Source: Colias croceus (taxonomy: Eukaryota > Arthropoda > Insecta > Lepidoptera > Pieridae). Taken from it: DNA of 64,000 nucleotides. The notes under the pieces are model-generated. The model worked only from the letters and a program-made list of their open reading frames with translations, ran no database searches and was not told the origin of the DNA. The stretch's first letter is position 1. The number at the start of each line of letters is the position of its first letter. Position numbers and translations under genes: made by a program. Positions 11,735 to 24,861 of the stretch are shown piece by piece. The stretch lies in assembly GCF_905220415.1 (NCBI RefSeq), contig NC_059567.1, positions 806,001 to 870,000 on the forward strand, given 5' to 3'.

Positions 11735-12189
11735 AAGCATCCCAGGGCAGAAATCTTCAGTCATTTGAAAATGCGTTAAAATTCCCCGTCAATTTGCTTT
11801 TATCTGCTAACAGCGATTCCACAGTCAATCGGAAGTGCTTATAAATTCCCCATTCAAATATTTTCTATACCGGGGGGCTATCCACCATCGAGGGTGCGTG
11901 GTGCGCGAGCTGCAAGCAGCTCGCGGCTCATCCCAGGGCAGAAATCTTTAGTCATTTGAAAATGCATTCGAATTTTCTGTCCATTTGTTACATCTGCTAA
12001 CAGCGATTCTACAGTCAGTCGGTAATGATTATAAATTCCCCATTCAAGTATTTTCCACTCCGGGAGGCTGTCCACTTTCGAAGGTGCAGGTGCGTCTCAT
12101 CCCGGGGCAGAAATTTTCAGTCAATTGAAAATGCATTCGAATTTCCTGTCCATTTGTTACTATATGCTAACAGAGATTCTACAATCTAC

Positions 12190-12775
12190 AGTCAATGATG
12201 AAAAATCATTGATTCCCGATGAAAAATACACTAAAAAGTATTAAATAAAAAATAACTACGTTAAAAAAACCGACTTCAAAAACGGAAAAGTAAAAAATAA
12301 AAACGATTTAATATACCTACTTAATTACTACATAATATTTAGTTGTGCTATTTACCTTACTTGCAACTCAAGAACTACATTATTCGCAATACAAAAATAC
12401 GCTATTTTCAATACAAAAACAGAGAGTAGTGTGCTACTATTGGTGTAAGTCCTACGCTTATAAAGCGTGAACGATTGGCTTATTCACTCAATAAAATATT
12501 TATTTATTTATTTAAAAGACATCACATGCCATTACAGGACAATGCCCAATGCGACAGAGATACAATTTTATAAAACAAAAAAAAAACTTAACTAAATTAA
12601 AATAACATACATAAATTAACAAAGAAATATAAGCTTTGAATAACTTCTTAACAAAAACAGATTAACTGTACTATCACCCTTGCGAATTCAGTTTAATATG
12701 TGTGAAGATGTATAAAACATATTGAAAACTTCAGTCTTTTTAGTAGCGTCGATTAAAATCAAATTCATTATGCAT
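12190..12775. mobile_element. AT-rich insert in U4 with the ACCGACTTCAAAAACGG motif
   Basis: This non-B sequence interrupts the B array. It contains 'aaaaaaaccgacttcaaaaa', a motif I associate with abundant lepidopteran non-autonomous elements. It also has an ACGCTT-ATA-AAGCGT stem and 'gaacgattggcttattcact'. Related sequence occurs in U10 (about 32350-32760), and closely related copies occur in U6 (about 18705-19290) and U17 (about 54080-54665). The element class is not known to me and the ends are approximate. Confidence 0.6.
12495..12697 (-). mobile_element. Truncated LINE-like 3' end nested in the U4 insert
   Basis: The corresponding stretch of U10 (about 32650) reads 'ctcaataaatgtgtgaag' without interruption. 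Here about 200 bp are inserted between 'caataaa' and 'tgtgtgaag'. On the minus strand the inserted piece ends '...gacatc...ttttaaataaataaataaat', a TAAA-type tail usual for insect LINE 3' ends, preceded by 'gtcctgtaatggcatgtgat'. A 5'-truncated LINE copy is therefore the simplest reading. The family was not identified. The same insertion is in U6 and U17. Confidence 0.5.
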
Positions 12776-15320
12776 TAAAATCCCCCGTCAATTTGTTATT
12801 ATCTGCTAACAGCGATTCCGCAGTCAATCGGAAGTGCTTATAAATTTCTCATTCAAATATTTTCTATTCCGGGGGGCTGTCCACCTTCGAGGGTGAGTGG
12901 TGCGCGAGCTGCAAGCAGCTCGCGGCTCATCCCAGGGCAAAAATCTTCAGTCATTTGAAAATGCATTCGAATTTCCTTTCCATTTGTAACATCTGCTAAC
13001 AGCGATTCTACAGTCAGTCGAAACTGCTTATAAATTACTTAACTAATCAAATGTTGTTAAATTTTTGAAACGTCTTATCGATAGCGGGCAGTGACTTTTC
13101 ATAATAAACTGTTCAAGAGTTAACCTAACACGCTCGTCGCTTCGCTCCTCGCTACCTATGTATTTGAATATTTAGGCCGGCCGCTGCCGCGACTCGCTCG
13201 CTTCGCTCGCTTGGCTCGTGCGATAGGTAGTTCAAAAGTTAACCAAACACGCTCGTCGCTTCGCTCCTCGCTACCTATTTGAATATTTAGGCCGGCCGCT
13301 GCAATGACTCGCTCGCTTCGCTCGCATGGCTCGTGCGGTAGTTCAAAAGTTAACCTTACACGCTCGTCGCTTCGCTCCTCGCTACCTAAACTGCTTATAA
13401 ATTACTTATTTAAATATTGGTAAAATTTTTGAAACGTCTTATCGATAGCGGGCAGTGACTTTTCATAATAAACTGTTCAAGAGTTAACCTAACACGCTCG
13501 TCGCTTCGCTCCTCGCAACCTATTTGAATATTTAGGCCGGCCGCTGCCGCAACTCGCTCGCTTCGCTCGCTTGGCTCGTGCGATAGGTAGTTCATAAGTT
13601 AACCTAACACGCTCGTCGCTTCGCTCCTCGCTACCTATTTGAATATTTAGGCCGGCCGTTGACGCGACTCGCTCGCTTCGCTCGCTTGGCTCGTGCGGTA
13701 AGTAGTTCAAAAGTTAACCTAACACGCTCGTCGCTTCGCTCCTCGCTACCTATTTGAATATTTACGCTGGCCGCTGCCGTGACTCGCTCGCTTCGCTCGC
13801 TTGGCTCGTGCGGTAGTTCAAAAGTTAATAAATATTTTCTACTCCGGGAGGCTGTCAACCCTCGAAGTAGCGCGGTGCGCGGGCAGCAAGCAGCCCGCGG
13901 CGCCGTCTTTTGCCGTTGCTCTTCAATCACCCTTCCTACTATGGAAATTTCCATACAAAATTTTCGAAAAAAAAAAATTCGCTTTTTTACCAAAAATTTT
14001 TACATGTCTGGAAGCGTACCAGGTTTTGAAGCATTTTTTACTTCGACGACCCCAACCTACCTGCCACCGGTTCAGAGAGCCGTTGAATTTCGTGATGTAT
14101 GGAAAATGGAAACCAGGGGTCGGAGAGAGATTCTGAGTATGCAGTTTTGTAAATCTGTCCAATCAGAGCACAGAAGTCAATTTTCAGACCGATCGTGACG
14201 GAACCGGCGCCACCATCTTGCTTTGAAAAATTGGCCATTTTTTGAAAAAAAATTACGTCCAATTTGAAATTTCTCGATTGCCCTGGTAGCACCCCATCTT
14301 CCTGATCATTTTTTAGTTCTACACCCCCCACTTATCTCGCGCCGTTTCAGAGAGCCGTCGAATTTCGCGTTGTATGAAACTCGGAAACCAGCAATGGAAA
14401 CTCAATTATGACTATCCTATCTTAATGTGCGGCTCGATTAAAGCCCCTGTGCCAAGTTTCAGCGCGATCGGACCAGCGATGGCCGTTTTAGAATTTGTAT
14501 GGCGGCGGCCATTTTTTCCGCCATTTTGAATTTTTTTCACTATCTGTGGTAATTGCTCGAGGTCTACTACAAGTTTAGTTCGAGCACCCCAGATGTAGCT
14601 ACTACCGTTTGCGCGGGCCGTTGACCGTCTTCGAGAGATGAGGGAAAGTTTAAGATTTCGGATTTTTCTGGATATCCTGGGAGCTGGGCGAGTATGAATA
14701 CGTCATTGGTTTATTTCTCTATTGCACCACCTCGTCTAAATTTACGTTTTTATGTTTGCGCCAAAAATGGAAAAATTCCAAAATCGAGCGTCCCACCATG
14801 GCTCCCTGGTAGCGTCCCAGGGTGTTGATCATTTTTAGTTCCGGGACCCCTCACCCAACTCGCACCGTTTCCGCGGGCCGTTGGAGTTTATGTTGTATGG
14901 AAGTTGGAAACGGGGGCCCGGAGCCACTCGAACGGGGCACCGATCGATTCGCCGGCTCGAACAGAGCACGTGTGCCAAATTTGAGACGTAAGGATTCATT
15001 AACGGCGATTTTGGCAAAGTACGGCGGCCATCTTGTTTTCGCGAAAATCCCCATTTTTCCACCTCCCCTGGTAATCGCCACCAGTTCCGAGCATTTTTTG
15101 TTCAGACACCCCCCCTCCAGGTATCACCGTTTTTGCGCACCTCCAGGGGTCCACCCTCTTGTCCAGGGTGTTGGAGTTCGCTATATTTTTCCTCTGGTCA
15201 CTCGGCGCACCTCTACACGATCACGCCAAAATCCCCCCCACTTTCCACGTAGTTTCCGAGAAAAGCGATGTCAGTCAGTCAGTGAATCAGTGGTAGTGTA
15301 GCTTTATATATTATAAATAA

Positions 15321-18013
15321 CTAGCTGGTGCGTTGTGCGCGGGCTGCAAGCAGCCCGCGAGCCCCTTTTGCCCCTGGGTTGAAGCAATAAGGCAGTCATT
15401 AGAAAATGTGTTAGAATTCCCAGTCCATTTGTAATTTTCTGCTAACAGCGATTCCACAGTCAGTCGGTAATGCTTATAAATTTCCCATTCAAGTATTTTC
15501 GACTCCGGGAGGCTGTCCACCTTCGAGGGAGCGTAGTGCGCGGGCTGCAAGCAGCCCGCGAAGCATCCCAGGACAGAAATCTTCAGTCATTTGAAAATGC
15601 ATTAAAATTCCCCGTCAATTTGCTATTATCTGCAAACAGCGATTCCACAGTCAATCGGAAGTGTTTATAAATTTCAAATTCAAATATTTTCTATTCCGGG
15701 GGGCGGTTCACCTTCGAGGGTGCATGGTGCGCGAGCTGCAAGCAGCTCGCGGCTCATCCCAGGGCAGAAATCTTCAGTCATTCGAAAATGCATTCAAATT
15801 TCCTATCCATTTGTTACATCTCCTAACAGCGATTCTACAGTCAGTCGGTAATGCTTATAAATTACTTATTCAAATATTGTTAAATTTTTGAAACGTCTTA
15901 TCGATAGCGGGCAGTGACTTTTCATAATAAACTGTTCAAGAGTTAACCTAACACGCTCGTCGCTTCGCTCCTCGCTACCTATTTGAATATTTAGGCCGGC
16001 CGCTGCCGTGACTCACTCGCTTCGCTCGCATGGCTCGTGTGGTAGTTCAAAAGTTAACCTTACACGCTCGCCGCTTCACCCCTCGCTACCTAAACTGCTT
16101 ATAAATTACTTATTCAAATATTGGTAAACTTTTTAAACGTCTTATCGATAGCGGGCAGTGACTTTTCATAATAAACTGTTCAAGGGTTAACCTAACACGC
16201 TCGTCGCTTCGCTCCTCGCTACCTATTTGAATATTTAGGCCGGCCGCTGCCGCAACTCGCTCGCTTCGCTCGCTTGGCTCGTGCGGTAGGTAGTTCATAA
16301 GTTAACCTAACACGCTCGTCGCTTCGCTCCTCGCTACCCATTTGAATATTTAGGCCGGCCGTTGACAAGACTCGCTCGCTTCGCTCGCTTGGCTCGTGCG
16401 GTAAGTAGTTCAAAAGTTAACCTAACACGCTCGTCGCTTCGCTCCTCGCTACCTATTTGAATATTTACGCTGGCCGCTGCCGTGACTCGCTCGCTTCGCT
16501 CGCTTGGCTCGTGCGGTAGTTCAAAAGTTAATAAATATTTTCTACTCCGGGAGGCTGTCAACCCTCGAAGTTGCGCGGTGCGCGGGCAGCAAGCAGCCCG
16601 CGGTGCCGTCTTTTGCCGATGCTATTCAATTACCCTTCCTACTATGGAAATTTCCATACAAAATTTTCGAAAAAAAAATTTCGCTTTTTAGCAAAAATTT
16701 TTATGTGCCTGGAAGCGGACCAAGTTTTTAAACATTTTTTACCTTGGTGACCCCAACCTAAGTGCCACCAGTTCAGAGAGCCGTTGAATTTCGTGATGTA
16801 TGGAAAATGGAAACCGGGGGTCGGAGAGAAATTCTGAGTATGCAGTTTTGTAAATCTGACCAATCAGAGCACAGAAGTCAATTTTCAGACCGATCGTGAC
16901 GGAACCGGCGCCACCATCTTGCTTTGAAAAATTGGCCATTTTTTGAAAAAAAATTACGTCCAATTTGAAATTTCTCGATTGCCCTGGTAGCACCCCATCT
17001 TCCTGATCATTTTTTAGTTCTACACCCCCCACCTATCTTGCGCCGTTTCAGAGAGCCGTCGAATTTTGCGTTGTATGAAACACGGAAACCAGCGATGGGA
17101 ACTCGATTATGAGTATGCCAACTCAATTTGAGGCTCGATTAAAGCCCCTGCGCCAAGTTTCAGCGTGATCGGCCCAGCGATGGCCGTTTTAGAATTTGTA
17201 TGGCGGCGGCCATTTTTTCCGCCATTTTGAATTTTTTTCACTATCTGTGGTAATTGCTCGAGGTCTTCTACAAGTTTAGTTTGAGCACCCCAGATGTAGC
17301 TGCTACCGTTTGCGCGGGCCGTTGACCGTCTCCGCGGGCTGTGAGAAAGTTCAAGATTTCGGATTTTTCTGGATATCCTGGGAGCTGGGCGAGTATGAAT
17401 GCGTAATTGGTTTATTTCTCTATTGCACCACCTCGTCTAAATTTACGTTTTTATGTTTGCGCCAAAAATGGAAAAATTCCAAAATCGAGCGTCCCACTAC
17501 GGCTCCCTGGTAGCGTCCCAGGGTGGTGATCATTTTTAGTTCCGGCACCCCCCACCCAACTCACACCGTTTCCGCGGGCCGTTGGATTTTATGTTGTATG
17601 GAAGTTGGAAACTGGGGCCCGGAGCCACTCGAATGGGGCACCGATCGATTCGCCGGCTCGAACAGAGCACGTGTGCCAAATTTGAGACGTAAGGATTCAT
17701 AAACGGCGATTTTGGCAAAGTACGGCGGCCATCTTGTTTTCGCGAAAATCCCCATTTTTCCACCACCCCTGGTAATCGCCACCAGTTCTGAGCATTTTTT
17801 GTTCAGACACCCCCCCTCCAGGTATCACCGTTTTTGCGCACCTCCAGGGGTCCACTCTCTTGTCCAGGGTGTTGGAGATGTCAATATTTTTCCGGAGGTC
17901 ACTCGGCGCACCTCTACACGATCACGTCAAAATCCCCCCAACTTTCCGCGTAGTTTCCGAGAAACCCGATGTCAGTCAGTCAGTCAGTGGTAGTGTAGCT
18001 TTATATATTATAA
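15321..18013 (-). repeat. Unit U5 (near-identical to U12 and U16)
   Basis: B spans about 15321-15853 with three palindromes. C spans about 15853-16530 with headers near 15853 and 16095 and the diagnostic variants 'gctcgccgcttcacccctcg' near 16065 and 'gttgacaagactcgctcg' near 16362. A starts near 16640, type E2. The 2693-bp unit recurs at 38835 (offset 23514) and 50695 (offset 35374) with the same length. In all three copies the identity starts at CTAG, while the bases just before CTAG differ. Confidence 0.9.
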
Positions 18014-21000
18014 CTAGCTGGTGCGTTGTGCGCGGGCTGCAAGCAGCCCGCGAGCCCCTTTTGCCTCTGAGTTGAAGCAATAGGGCAGTCATTTGAAAAT
18101 GCATTCGAATTTCCTGTCCATTTGTTACATCTGCTAACAGCGATTCTACAGTCAGTCGGTAATGCTTATAAATTCCCCATTCAAGTATTCTCCACTCCGG
18201 GAGGCTGTCCACCTTCGAGGGTGCGTGGTGCGCGGGCTGCAAGCAGCCCGCGAAGCATCCCAGGGCAGAAATCTTCAGTCATTTGAAAATGCGTTAAAAT
18301 TCCCCGTCAATTTGCTTTTATCTGCTAACAGCGATTCCACAGTCAATCGGAAGTGCTTATAAATTCCCCATTCAAATATTTTCTATACCGGGGGGCTATC
18401 CACCATCGAGGGTGCGTGGTGCGCGAGCTGCAAGCAGCTCGCGGCTCATCCCAGGGCAGAAATCTTCAGTCATTTGAAAATGCATTCGAATTTTCTGTCC
18501 ATTTGTTACATCTGCTAACAGCGATTCTACAGTCAGTCGGTAATGATTATAAATTCCCCATTCAAGTATTTTCCACTCCGGGAGGCTGTCCACTTTCGAA
18601 GGTGCAGGTGCGTCTCATCCCGGGGCAGAAATTTTCAGTCAATTGAAAATGCATTCGAATTTCCTGTCCATTTGTTACTATATGCTAACAGAGATTCTAC
18701 AATCTACAGTCAATTATGAAAAATCATTGATTCCCGATGAAAAATACACTAAAAAGTATTAAATAAAAAATAACTACGTTAAAAAAACCGACTTCAAAAA
18801 CGGAAAAGTAAAAAATAAAAACGATTTAATATACCTACTTAATTACTACATAATATTTAGTTGTGCTATTTACCTTACTTGCAACTCAAGAACTACATTA
18901 TTCGCAATACAAAAATACGCTATTTTCAATACAAAAACAAAGAGTAGTGTGCTACTATTGGTGTAAGTCCTACGCTTATAAAGCGTGAACGATTGGCTTA
19001 TTCACTCAATAAAATATTTATTTATTTATTTAAAAGACATCACATGCCATTACAGGACAATGCCCAATGCGACAGAGATACAATTTTATAAAACAAAAAA
19101 AAACTTAACTAAATTAAAATAACATACATAAATTAACAAAGAAATATAAGCTTTGAATAACTTCTTAACAAAAACAGATTAACTGTACTATCACCCTTGC
19201 GAATTCAGTTTAATATGTGTGAAGATGTATAAAACATATTGAAAACTTCAGTCTTTTTAGTAGCGTCGATTAAAATCAAATTCATTATGCATTAAAATTC
19301 CCCGTCAATTTGTTATTATCTGCTAACAGCGATTCCGCAGTCAATCGGAAGTGCTTATAAATTTCTCATTCAAATATTTTCTATTCCGGGGGGCTGTCCA
19401 CCTTCGAGGGTGAGTGGTGCGCGAGCTGCAAGCAGCTCGCGGCTCATCCCAGGGCAAAAATCTTCAGTCATTTGAAAATGCATTCGAATTTCCTTTCCAT
19501 TTGTAACATCTGCTAACAGCGATTCTACAGTCAGTCGAAACTGCTTATAAATTACTTAATCAAATGTTGTTAAATTTTTGAAACGTCTTATCGATAGCGG
19601 GCAGTGACTTTTCATAATAAACTGTTCAAGAGTTAACCTAACACGCTCGTCGCTTCGCTCCTCGCTACCTATGTATTTGAATATTTAGGCCGGCCGCTGC
19701 CGCGACTCGCTCGCTTCGCTCGCTTGGCTCGTGCGATAGGTAGTTCAAAAGTTAACCAAACACGCTCGTCGCTTCGCTCCTCGCTACCTATTTGAATATT
19801 TAGGCCGACCGCTGCCGTGACTCGCTCGCTTCGCTCGCATGGCTCGTGCGGTAGTTCAAAAGTTAACCTTACACGCTCGTCGCTTCGCTCCTCGCTACCT
19901 AACGCAACTCGCTCGCTTCGCTCGCTTGGCTCGTGCGATAGGTAGTTCATAAGTTAACCTAACACGCTCGTCGCTTCGCTCCTCGCTACCTATTTGAATA
20001 TTTAGGCCGGCCGTTGACGCGACTCGCTCGCTTCGCTCGCTTGGCTCGTGCGGTAAGTAGTTCAAAAGTTAACCTAACACGCTCGTCGCTTCGCTCCTCG
20101 CTACCTATTTGAATATTTACGCTGGCCGCTGCCGTGACTCGCTCGCTTCGCTCGCTTGGCTCGTGCGGTAGTTCAAAAGTTAATAAATATTTTCTACTCC
20201 GGGAGGCTGTCAACCCTCGAAGTTGCGCGGTGCGCGGGCAGCAAGCAGCCCGCGGTGCCGTCTTTTGCCGATGCTATTCAATTACACTTCCTACTATGGA
20301 AATTTCCATACAAAATTTTCGAAAAAAAAAATTTCGCTTTTTAGCAAAAATTTTTATGTGCCTGGAAGCGGACCAAGTTTTTAAACATTTTTTACCTTGG
20401 TGACCCCAACCTAAGTGCCACCAGTTCAGAGAGCCGTTGAATTTCGTGATGTATGGAAAATGGAAACCGGGGGTCGGAGAGAAATTCTGAGTATGCAGTT
20501 TTGTAAACCTGACCGATCAGAGCACAAAAGTCAATTTTCAAACCGATCGTCAAGTAACCGGCGCCACCATCTTGCCTCGAAAAATTGGCCATTTTTGAAA
20601 AAAAAATTGCGTCCAATTTAAAATTTCTCGATTGCCCTGGTAGCACCCCATCTTCCTGATCATTTTTTAGTTCTACACCCCCCACCTATCTCGCGCCGTT
20701 TCAGAGAGCCGTCAAATTTTGCGTTGTATGAAACTCGGAAACCAGCGATCGAAACTCAATTATGAGTATGCCAACATAATATGCGACTCGATTAAAGCCC
20801 CTGTGCCAAGTTTCAGCGCGATCGGACCAGCGATGGCCGTTTTAGAATTTGTATGGCGGCGGCCATTTTTTCCGCCATTTTGAATTTTTTTCACTATCTG
20901 TGGTAATTGCTCGAGGTCTACTACAAGTTTAGTTCGAGCACCCCAGATGTATCTGCTACCGTTTGCGCGGGCCGTTGACCGTCTTCGAGAGATGAGGGAA

Positions 21001-21668
21001 AGTTTAAGATTTCGGATTTTTCTGGATATCCTGGGAGCTGGGCGAGTACGAATGCGTCATTGGTGTATTTCTCCATTGCACCACCTCGTCTAAATTTACG
21101 TTTTTATGTTTGCGCCAAAAATGGAAAAATTCCAAAATCGAGCGTCCCACTATGGCTCCCTGGTAGCGTCCCAGGGTGGTGATCATTTTTAGTTCGGGGA
21201 CCCCCCACCCATCTCGCACCGTTTCCGCGGGCCGTTAGATTTTACGTTGTATGGAAGTTGGAAACCGGGGCCCGGAGCCACTCGAACGGGGCACCGATCG
21301 ATTCGCCGGCTTGAACAGAGCACGTGTGCCAAATTTGAGACGTAAGGATTCATAAACGGCGATTTTGGCAAAGTACGGCGGCCATCTTGTTTTCGCGAAA
21401 ATCCCCATTTTTCCACCTCCCCTGGTAATCGCCACCAGTTCTGAGCATTTTTTGTTCAGACACCCCCCCTCCAGGTATCACCGTTTTTGCGCACCTCCAG
21501 GGGTCCACTCTCTTGTCCAGGGTGTTGGAGATGTCAATATTTTTCCGGTGGTCACTCGGCGCACCTATACACGATCACGTCATTATCCCCCCCACTTTCC
21601 ACGTAGTTTCCGAGAAAAGCGATGTCAGTGAGTGAGTGGTAGTGTAGCTTTATATATTATAATAATAA
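18014..21668 (-). repeat. Unit U6 (near-identical to U17)
   Basis: B spans about 18014-19537 with four intact palindromes, one subrepeat lacking its palindrome near 18605, and the AT-rich insert at about 18705-19290. C spans about 19538-20180. Relative to U4 it has lost about 160 bp containing the second header, leaving 'ctacctaacgcaactcgctc' near 19895. A starts near 20291, type E2. It is repeated at 53388-57036 (offset 35374). I noticed base differences at 'cacctatacac' (21567) against 'cacctctacac' and at 'ccggcttgaac' (21307) against 'ccggctcgaac', plus two extra ATA triplets at its right junction. Confidence 0.88.
18705..19290. mobile_element. AT-rich insert in U6, copy of the U4 insert
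   Basis: Same order of motifs as 12190-12775: ACCGACTTCAAAAACGG, the ACGCTT/AAGCGT stem, a nested LINE-like tail at about 19013-19214, then a return to B sequence at 'gcattaaaattccccgtcaa'. The A-run after 'ttataaaac' is shorter than in U4. A shared insertion at the same place means that U4 and U6 descend from one ancestral unit in this part. Confidence 0.6.
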
Positions 21669-24600
21669 CTAGCTGGTGCGTTGTGCGCGGGCTGCAAGCA
21701 GCCCGCGAGCCCCTTTTGCCCCTGGGTTGAAGCAATAGGGCAGTCATTAGAAAATGTGTTAGAATTCCCAGTCCATTTGTAATTTTCTGCTAACAGCGAT
21801 TCCACAGTCAGTCGGTAATGCTTATAAATTCCCCATTCAAGTATTTTCCACTCCGGGAGGCTGTCCACCTTCGAGGGAGCGTAGTGCGCGGGCTGCAAGC
21901 AGCCCGCGAAGCATCCCAGGACAGAAATCTTCAGTCATTTGAAAATGCATTAAAATTCCCCGTCAATTTGCTATTAACTGCAAACAGCGATTCCACAGTC
22001 AATCGGAAGTGCTTATAAATTTCAAATTCAAATATTTTCTATTCCGGGGGGCGGTTCACCTTCGAGGGTGCATGGTGCGCGAGCTGCAAGCAGCTCGCGG
22101 CTCATCCCAGGGCAGAAATCCTCAGTCATTTGAAAATGCATTCAAATTTCCTATCCATTTGTTACATCTGCTAACAGCGATTCTACAGTAAGTCGTTAAT
22201 GCTTATAAATTCCCCATTCAAGTATTTTCCACTCCGGGAGGCTGTCCACCTTCGAGGGAGCGTAGTGCGCGGGCTGCAAGCAGCCCGCGAAGCATCCCAG
22301 GGCAGAAATCTTCAGTCATTTGAAAATGCATTCGAATTTCCTATCCATTTGTTACATCTCCTAACAGTGATTCTACAGTCAGTCGGTAATGCTTATAAAT
22401 TCCCCATTCAAATATTTTCTATTCCGGGGGGCTGTCCACCTTCGAGGGTGCGTGGTGCGCGAGCTGCAAGCAGCTCGCGGCTCATCCCAGGGCAGAAATC
22501 TTCAGTCATTTGAAAATGCATTCGAATTTCCTGTCCATTTCTTACATCTGCTAACAGCGATTCTACAGTCAGTCGAAACTGCTTATAAATTACTTTTTCA
22601 AATATTGTTAAATTTTTGAAACGTCTTATCGATAGCGGGCAGTGACTTTTCATAATAAACTGTTCAAGAGTTAACCTAACACGCTCGTCGCTTCGCTCCT
22701 CGCTACCTATTTGAATATTTAGGCCGGCCGCTGCCGTGACTCGCTCGCTTCGCTCGCTTGGCTCGTGCGAAAGGTAGTTCAAAAGTTAACCTAACACGCT
22801 CTTCGCTTCGCTCCTCGCTACCTATTTGAATATTTAGGTCGGCCGCTGTCGTGACTCGCTCGCTTCGCTCGCATGGCTCGTTTGGTAGTTCAAAAGTTAA
22901 CCTTTCACGCTCGTCGCTTCGCTCCTCGCTACCTAAACTGCTTATAAATTACTTATTCAAATATTGGTAAAATTTTTGAAACGTCTTATCGATAGCGGGC
23001 AGTGACTTTTCATAATAAACTGTTCAAGAGTTAACCTAACACGCTCGTCGCTTCGCTCCTCGCTACCTATATGAATATTTAGGCTGGCCGCTGCCGCAAC
23101 TCGCTCGCTTCGCTCGCTTGGCTCGTGCGGTAGGTAGTTCATAAGTTAACCTAACACGCTCGTCGCTTCGCTCCTCGCTACCTATTTGAATATTTAGGCC
23201 GGCCGTTGACGCGACTCGCTCGCTTCGCTCGCTTGGCTCGTGCGGTAAGTAGTTCAAAAGTTAACCTAACACGCTCGTCGCTTCGCTCCTCGCTACCTAT
23301 TTGAATATTTATGCTGGCCGCTGCCGTGACTCGCTCGCTTCGCTCGCTTGGCTCGTGCGGTAGGTAGTTCAAAAGTTAATAAATATTTTCTACTCCGGGA
23401 GGCTGTCAACCCTCGAAGTTGCGCGGTGCGCGGGCAGCAAGCAGCCCGCGGTGCCGTCTTTTGCCGATGCTATTCAATTACCCTTCCTACTATGGAAATT
23501 TCCATACAAAATTTTCGAAAAAAAAAATTCGCTTTTCAACAAAAAAATTTATATGCCTGGAAGCGGACCAAGTTTTGAAGTATTTTTTACTTCGGCAACC
23601 CCGACCTAAGTGCCACCAGTTTAGAGAGCCGTTGAATTTCGTGATGTATGGAAAATGGAAACCGGGGGTCGGAGAGATATTCTGAGTATGCAGTTTTGTA
23701 AATCTAGCCGATTAGAGCACAGAAGTCAATTTTCAGACCGATCGTGAAGTAACCGGCGCCACCATCTTGCTTTGAAAAATTGGCCATTTTTGAAAAAAAA
23801 ATTGCGTCCAATTTGAAATTTCTCGATTGCCCTGGGAGCACCCCATCTTCCTGATCATTTTTTAGTTCTACACCCCCCGGCTATCTGGCGCCGTTTCGGA
23901 GAGCCGTCGAATTTTGCGTTGTATGAAACTCAGAAAACAGCCATGGAAACTCGATTATGAGTATGCCAACTTAATGTGCGGCTTGATTAAAGCCCTTGTG
24001 CCAAGTTTCAGCGCGATCGGACCAGCGATGGCCGTTTTAGCATTTGTATGGCGGCGGCCATTTTTTCCGCCATTTTGAATTTTTTTCACACTCTGTGGTA
24101 ATTGCTCGAGGTCTATTCCAAGTTTAGTTCGAGCACCCCAGATGTAGCTGTTACCGTTTGCGCGGGCCGTTGACCGTCTTCGAGAGATGAGGGAAAGTTT
24201 AAAATTTCGGATTTTTCTGGATATCCTGGGAGCTGGGCGAGTACGAACACGGTGTGAGTGTATTTCCGCGATGCGCCACCTCGGCTAAATTTACGTTTTT
24301 ATGTTTGCGCCAAAAATGGAAAAATTCCAAAATCGAGCATCCCACTATGGCTCCCTGGTAGCGTCCCAGGGTGGTGATCATTTTTAGTTCCGGGACCCCC
24401 CACCCAACTCGCACCGTTTCCGCGGGCCGTTGGATTTTCCAATGTATGAAAGTCGGAAACCAGGGCCCGGAGCCACTCGAACGGGGCACCGATCGATTTG
24501 CCGGCTCGAACAGAGCACGTGTGCCAAATTTGAGACGTAAGGATTCATAAACGGCGATTTTAGCAAAGTACGGCGGCCATCTTGTTTTCGCGAAAATCCC

Positions 24601-24861
24601 CATTTTTCCACCACCCCTGGTAATCGCCACCAGTTCCGAGCATTTTTTGTTCAGACACCCCCCCTCCAAGTGGCACCGTTTCTGCGCACCTCCAGGGGTC
24701 CACTCTCTTGTCCAGGGTGTTGGAGATGTCAATATTTTTCCGGTGGTCACTCGGCGCACCTCTACACGATCACGTCGAAATCCCCCCAACTTTCCGCGTA
24801 GTTTCCGAGAAACCCGATGTCAGTCAGTCAGTCAGTGGTAGTGTAGCTTTATATATTATAA
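21669..24861 (-). repeat. Unit U7
   Basis: B spans about 21669-22573 with five palindromes. C spans about 22573-23378 with headers near 22573 and 22935. The last C monomer keeps 'ggtaggtagttc' before the bridge, a variant shared with U14 and U15. A starts near 23487, type E2. Its first repeat contains the U0-like wording 'tatatgcctggaagcggacc'. Confidence 0.85.

Larger units (their letters stand above)
11496..15320 (-). repeat. Unit U4, with AT-rich insert; mosaic
   Basis: B spans about 11496-13018 with four intact palindromes, one B subrepeat that has lost its palindrome (near 12080-12100), and an AT-rich insert at about 12190-12775. C spans about 13020-13830 with headers near 13020 and 13390. 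A starts near 13931. B is closely related to U6 (offset 6518), but A is closest to U2 and U18. The end of A is a chimera near 15150-15200: the E2 wording 'cttgtccagggtgttggag' runs straight into the E1 wording 'ttcgctatatttttcctctg'. Confidence 0.85.
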
